Under the pieces are notes generated by a model. The model was not told the DNA's origin and ran no database searches. It saw only the letters and a program-made list of their open reading frames with translations. 64,000 nt of DNA from Fibrobacterota bacterium (GTDB taxonomy: Bacteria > Fibrobacterota > Chitinivibrionia > Chitinivibrionales > Chitinispirillaceae). The DNA lies in contig JAEYNR010000065.1 in NCBI GenBank assembly GCA_023412475.1, positions 61,401-125,400 on the forward strand, given 5' to 3'. The position numbers and the translations under genes were made by a program. This document shows, piece after piece, positions 61,233 through 64,000 of the stretch (the stretch's first letter is position 1; each line of letters begins with the position of its first letter).

Positions 61233-62159
61233 TTAAACATTGGGATTTTCCTTCCCTGCATTATCGGCCCGCATGGATTCTTTCCCTGCGCTGGCAATCC
61301 GGTGGTGCTCAAGTCTGGAAAGTAAAATTAAAAGAGGAAAATATATAGCCAACACTATAAGATAGAAAAACACTCCCCCGCTCTTATGAAGAAAGCTGTC
61401 AGTTAGAAACGACATGTCCACATATTGAGCAAGCATTGTTATAGTGACTATACGGATAGCATTCTTTAAAAGTGACATAGGAATAATCAATAAAAGCATC
61501 AGAGCCTTATTCCATCCATTTTTCAGAAACATTTCCACAGCAACTGCTCCGGTAATAACAAGAGCCATAGTCGATCGGATCCCGCTGCACTCTGGTGCAA
61601 TGGTAATACTCAGAGTATTAAGATGAAACACAACACCATCTCTTACAAAGGTTTGTCCAAGTATGGTATATAAACCTTCAACCATAACAGCAGATCCATG
61701 TTGAAGAAATGCGATTATGGCATTTAACATTCCTGAAGGAAAAGGTATCGCCAGCAGAAGAAAAATAAACGGGAAAACCGATTTTCTCAAACCGTTAAAT
61801 CCCCAACACAGAATGAATAATCCATAAATAACTATGATTATGCCTATTCCCTTGAGAGATAACCCTGTAACCTGATCCTCAAATACAACAGCATTTAACA
61901 TAATCGCAAGTACTAACCCGCAAGCAACAACAACTGCTCCAATAATAAGGTTAGCTCTTTCTGTTAGAAACTGTTTTCTTCCAGACCACAGGAAAAAGCC
62001 ACTAGCTAACGGAATAATTGCCAGATGAGTGTACTCAGAGTTATTGTTTACCAGATGAAATAATACACCAATGTCTTTACCGAAAAGCAGCAGGGACAGG
62101 GCGGAACCTGTGATAAATGTCAGTGTTTTAGTCAAGGAGTTGTTTTTAAATTTAAACAT
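61233..62159 (-). CDS. Exosortase (PEP-CTERM transpeptidase/protease)
   Basis: Encodes 308 residues with about eight membrane helices. The catalytic triad of the family is complete: Cys191 in 'IAPECSGIRST', Arg236 in 'LLKNAIRIVTI' and His258 in 'SFLHKSGGVFFY'. It recognises the PEP-CTERM tails of the four secreted proteins encoded at 10.7-14.0 and 23.2-23.9 kb and cleaves or transfers them at the membrane. No EpsI domain is fused to the C-terminus, which ends in a charged tail. The start has no strong ribosome site. It lies between PrsT and PrsR as in classical loci. Confidence 0.93.
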   Translation of the reverse strand: MFKFKNNSLTKTLTFITGSALSLLLFGKDIGVLFHLVNNNSEYTHLAIIPLASGFFLWSGRKQFLTERANLIIGAVVVACGLVLAIMLNAVVFEDQVTGLSLKGIGIIIVIYGLFILCWGFNGLRKSVFPFIFLLLAIPFPSGMLNAIIAFLQHGSAVMVEGLYTILGQTFVRDGVVFHLNTLSITIAPECSGIRSTMALVITGAVAVEMFLKNGWNKALMLLLIIPMSLLKNAIRIVTITMLAQYVDMSFLTDSFLHKSGGVFFYLIVLAIYFPLLILLSRLEHHRIASAGKESMRADNAGKENPNV

Positions 62160-62169
62160 GGCTTTATTC

Positions 62170-62312
62170 AGTTAAAGAAAAAATTCGAAACAGGAAAGAG
62201 AACAAACGCCGCCAAAGCTCTTAGATGAGTAGTTCCTGTTAAAATTTACCGATAGAATATCGGTGCATTTCCTGTCTTTTTCGAGTTTCGTGCTTAGAAT
62301 TTCGAATTTATT
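62170..62312. repeat. Dispersed repeat between exosortase and prsR
   Basis: Left end AAAAAATTCGAAACAGGAAA; right end CATTTCCTGTC, TTTCGTGCTTAGAATTTCGA. Inverted arms with ~80 bp between. Confidence 0.65.
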
Positions 62313-62317
62313 TATCT

Positions 62318-63682
62318 CTATTTAATTATAGTTTCTTTTTCCAGCTTTATCGAATGTTTTTTTAGCAGATCATAAAGGGTTGGTCTGCTTATGCCTGCTA
62401 TTTTTGCTGCTTCGGAGATATTAAACTGTGCCTGCCGCAAAACATTGATAATAAACTCTCTCTCAAACATATCACGGGCATCCTTAAGCGATAATCCGAT
62501 AGCCGATGAAGCGCTCAATGAAAGATCTTCCGGCTCAATCACCTGATTCACACAAGTAATAGAGGCACGACTCAGTTTGTTTTCCAGTTCCCGAACATTT
62601 CCAGGCCATGTATAATGCAATAAAGCCTGTTCTGCACGTAAACTCAAAGAAAGTTTCTGCAAACCAAATTTAGTGCGGTTTCTTTCAATAATTGAGTGCG
62701 CGATCTCCAGCACATCATTAGCCCGGTCTCTTAGCGGAGGTAACTCTATCTGAAATTCGCTGAGCCTGTAAAACAGGTCACTTCTGAGGCCTCTCTGAGA
62801 ACCGTTATCATTTATTTCCTTACTATTAGTAGCAGCGACGATACGAACATCCACCTTCTTGAATTCTGTATCTCCAAGCCTTTGCACCTTCTGATCTTCA
62901 AGAAACCGAAGAAGTCGAACCTGAAGATTTTTAGGCATCTCCCCTATTTCGTCCAGAAGCAAAGTTCCTTCATTCGCAATCTCAATAAGGCCAATTTTGT
63001 CGGTATTGGCACCAGTAAAAGCTCCCTTCACATAACCGAAAAGTTCCGATTCTATGAGGTTTTCTGGTATAGCACCACAATTTATGGGAACAAACTGTCC
63101 GTTGCGTCTTTTGCTGTGATAATGGATCGCTCTGGCACAAAGTTCCTTGCCGGTACCGCTTTCGCCGGTAATAAGTACACTGACATCAGTTTCGGCAATT
63201 TTTGGGATCAGCCCGAAGATCTTTTGCATGGGCACACTCGTCCCAAACATGAAATAGTTACTTTCGATTTGAAGTTTACCACTTTTTTTGCTATCCTCTT
63301 CTCCAGCCATTTCCAAAGAAAGCATTCTCTGTGCTCTTTGAACCAGCAATTGTAACTGATCGATATCGACTGGCTTGTTAAGAAAATCGAAGGCTCCCCG
63401 TCTGACAGACTCATGTCCCAGAGTATCAGAAGTATTAGCGGTAATTACAAGAATTTTTGTTCTTCGCTCTTTTCCTAACAAAGCATCGATAAGCCCGAGC
63501 CCCTTATCGGCAACATTATCCAGACCCATATCTAAAAGAACAACGCCAGGATGATGCTGTTCAAAACAAGACAGGCACTCATTGGCAGTACCTGCTTCAA
63601 AAACCTTGTAATCGTTACAAAAAGCCCACTTCATCTGTTCTCGAAGCCCGGTATTGTCATCAACTATGAGTATGGAATTCAT
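62318..63682 (-). CDS. prsR: PEP-CTERM-box response regulator PrsR, sigma-54 activator
   Basis: Encodes 454 residues. Receiver domain 1-120 with phospho-acceptor D51 and acidic pocket D8-D9. AAA+ sigma-54 interaction domain ~146-375: Walker A GESGTGKE (173-180), GAFTGA loop (220-225, contacts sigma-54), Walker B LLLDEIG (241-247). Fis-type HTH at ~421-447 ('NISEAAKIAGISRPTLYDLLKKHSI'). The full-length architecture and the location match PrsR of PEP-CTERM systems. It is expected to bind the elements at 12925-12962, 14179-14215 and 23055-23091 and activate the three sigma-54 promoters. The cognate kinase PrsK is not in the window. Confidence 0.92.
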   Translation of the reverse strand: MNSILIVDDNTGLREQMKWAFCNDYKVFEAGTANECLSCFEQHHPGVVLLDMGLDNVADKGLGLIDALLGKERRTKILVITANTSDTLGHESVRRGAFDFLNKPVDIDQLQLLVQRAQRMLSLEMAGEEDSKKSGKLQIESNYFMFGTSVPMQKIFGLIPKIAETDVSVLITGESGTGKELCARAIHYHSKRRNGQFVPINCGAIPENLIESELFGYVKGAFTGANTDKIGLIEIANEGTLLLDEIGEMPKNLQVRLLRFLEDQKVQRLGDTEFKKVDVRIVAATNSKEINDNGSQRGLRSDLFYRLSEFQIELPPLRDRANDVLEIAHSIIERNRTKFGLQKLSLSLRAEQALLHYTWPGNVRELENKLSRASITCVNQVIEPEDLSLSASSAIGLSLKDARDMFEREFIINVLRQAQFNISEAAKIAGISRPTLYDLLKKHSIKLEKETIIK

Positions 63683-64000
63683 ATAATTAATTTTTCCAAG
63701 AATTGGGTTATTAAGCAGGGGACTTTTTATAAATTATATAAAATTTTCAGAATTGTCAAAAATGGTGAACAGATAAATTTTTATCAGCACCAAATAATTG
63801 TGGTAAACTATTCCTCTTGAAGGGGATACCGACAGGAAGATACTCAAACTCTCAAGCACCAAGTACAAAAATCCTAAATAGTTTCTGTTCAAAATATGCC
63901 GGTTTTTAAAAAACATGTTTACATGAAATATAAATCTTACCACACACTAGTTTAAATACCGCTTATGTGCCATGTTCTCGACAAAAAAACGGGCTGAAAA
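63683..64000. other. Terminal intergenic region
   Basis: About 320 bp upstream of prsR with no credible gene. Short A/T-rich stretches; no clear -24/-12 motif. Further members of the system may lie beyond the window. Confidence 0.35.

Noticed and set aside
1..64000. tRNA and rRNA genes
   Set aside because: I saw no T-loop or acceptor pattern or rRNA-like stretch by eye; a tRNAscan or Infernal run would settle it.

Overview
The window is an AT-rich bacterial chromosome segment dominated by a PEP-CTERM/exosortase exopolysaccharide (EPS) system. The exosortase, the sigma-54 response regulator PrsR, the TPR lipoprotein PrsT, four PEP-CTERM proteins, FemAB-type proteins and deacetylases point to a Gram-negative biofilm or floc former. 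Several large secreted proteins end in a beta-sandwich resembling type IX sorting domains, and one carries DUF4114. That mix suggests an FCB-group organism, possibly Fibrobacterota-like; this taxonomic guess is weak.

Layout. 1-7.4 kb: an operon of three exported proteins, the first cut by the window edge. 7.6-10.6 kb: an accessory stretch (GNAT acetyltransferase, small Cys-rich protein), then a beta-CASP metallo-hydrolase. 10.7-14.1 kb: three PEP-CTERM genes. 14.4-17.6 kb: Wza-like exporter and Wzc-like tyrosine autokinase. 17.6-18.9 kb: non-coding, with a 16-copy 21-bp direct-repeat array. 18.9-23.9 kb: helical protein, glycosyltransferase, FemAB protein, dead IS200 element and a fourth PEP-CTERM gene. 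24-32 kb: M55 peptidase and secreted enzymes (transglutaminase-like, beta-helix, NodB deacetylase, formylglycine-generating-enzyme-like). 32-50.3 kb: a minus-strand EPS assembly block (FrhB-like protein, flippase, pyruvyl transferase, glycosyltransferases, ThiF-like E1, FemAB/CelD acyltransferases, deacetylases, asparagine-synthase-like protein, polymerase/ligase). 50.4-56.3 kb: REP-associated transposase and a UDP-2,3-diacetamido-uronic-acid type trio (WbpE, WbpD, WbpB) interleaved with a four-helix-bundle protein and an Rpn nuclease. 56.5-57.7 kb: initiating sugar transferase. 58.6-63.7 kb: PrsT, exosortase and PrsR.

Inferred working model: the sugar transferase starts the repeat unit on a lipid carrier. 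The glycosyltransferases, pyruvyl transferase, acyl/aminoacyl transferases and deacetylases build and decorate it. The flippase, polymerase, autokinase and exporter move it out. The exosortase processes PEP-CTERM proteins that join the matrix.

The most informative non-coding signal is regulatory. Three of the four PEP-CTERM genes have near-perfect sigma-54 -24/-12 promoters. Each is preceded, in the same orientation, by a conserved 19-bp element of the type GTGTAAGAAATTTCGACAC plus a second box at fixed spacing. This is the probable PrsR enhancer and defines a candidate regulon. A second theme is a family of dispersed palindromic intergenic repeats (AATTCGAAA / AATTCTAAA type) that sits at gene ends and supplies the last codons and stop of at least two genes.
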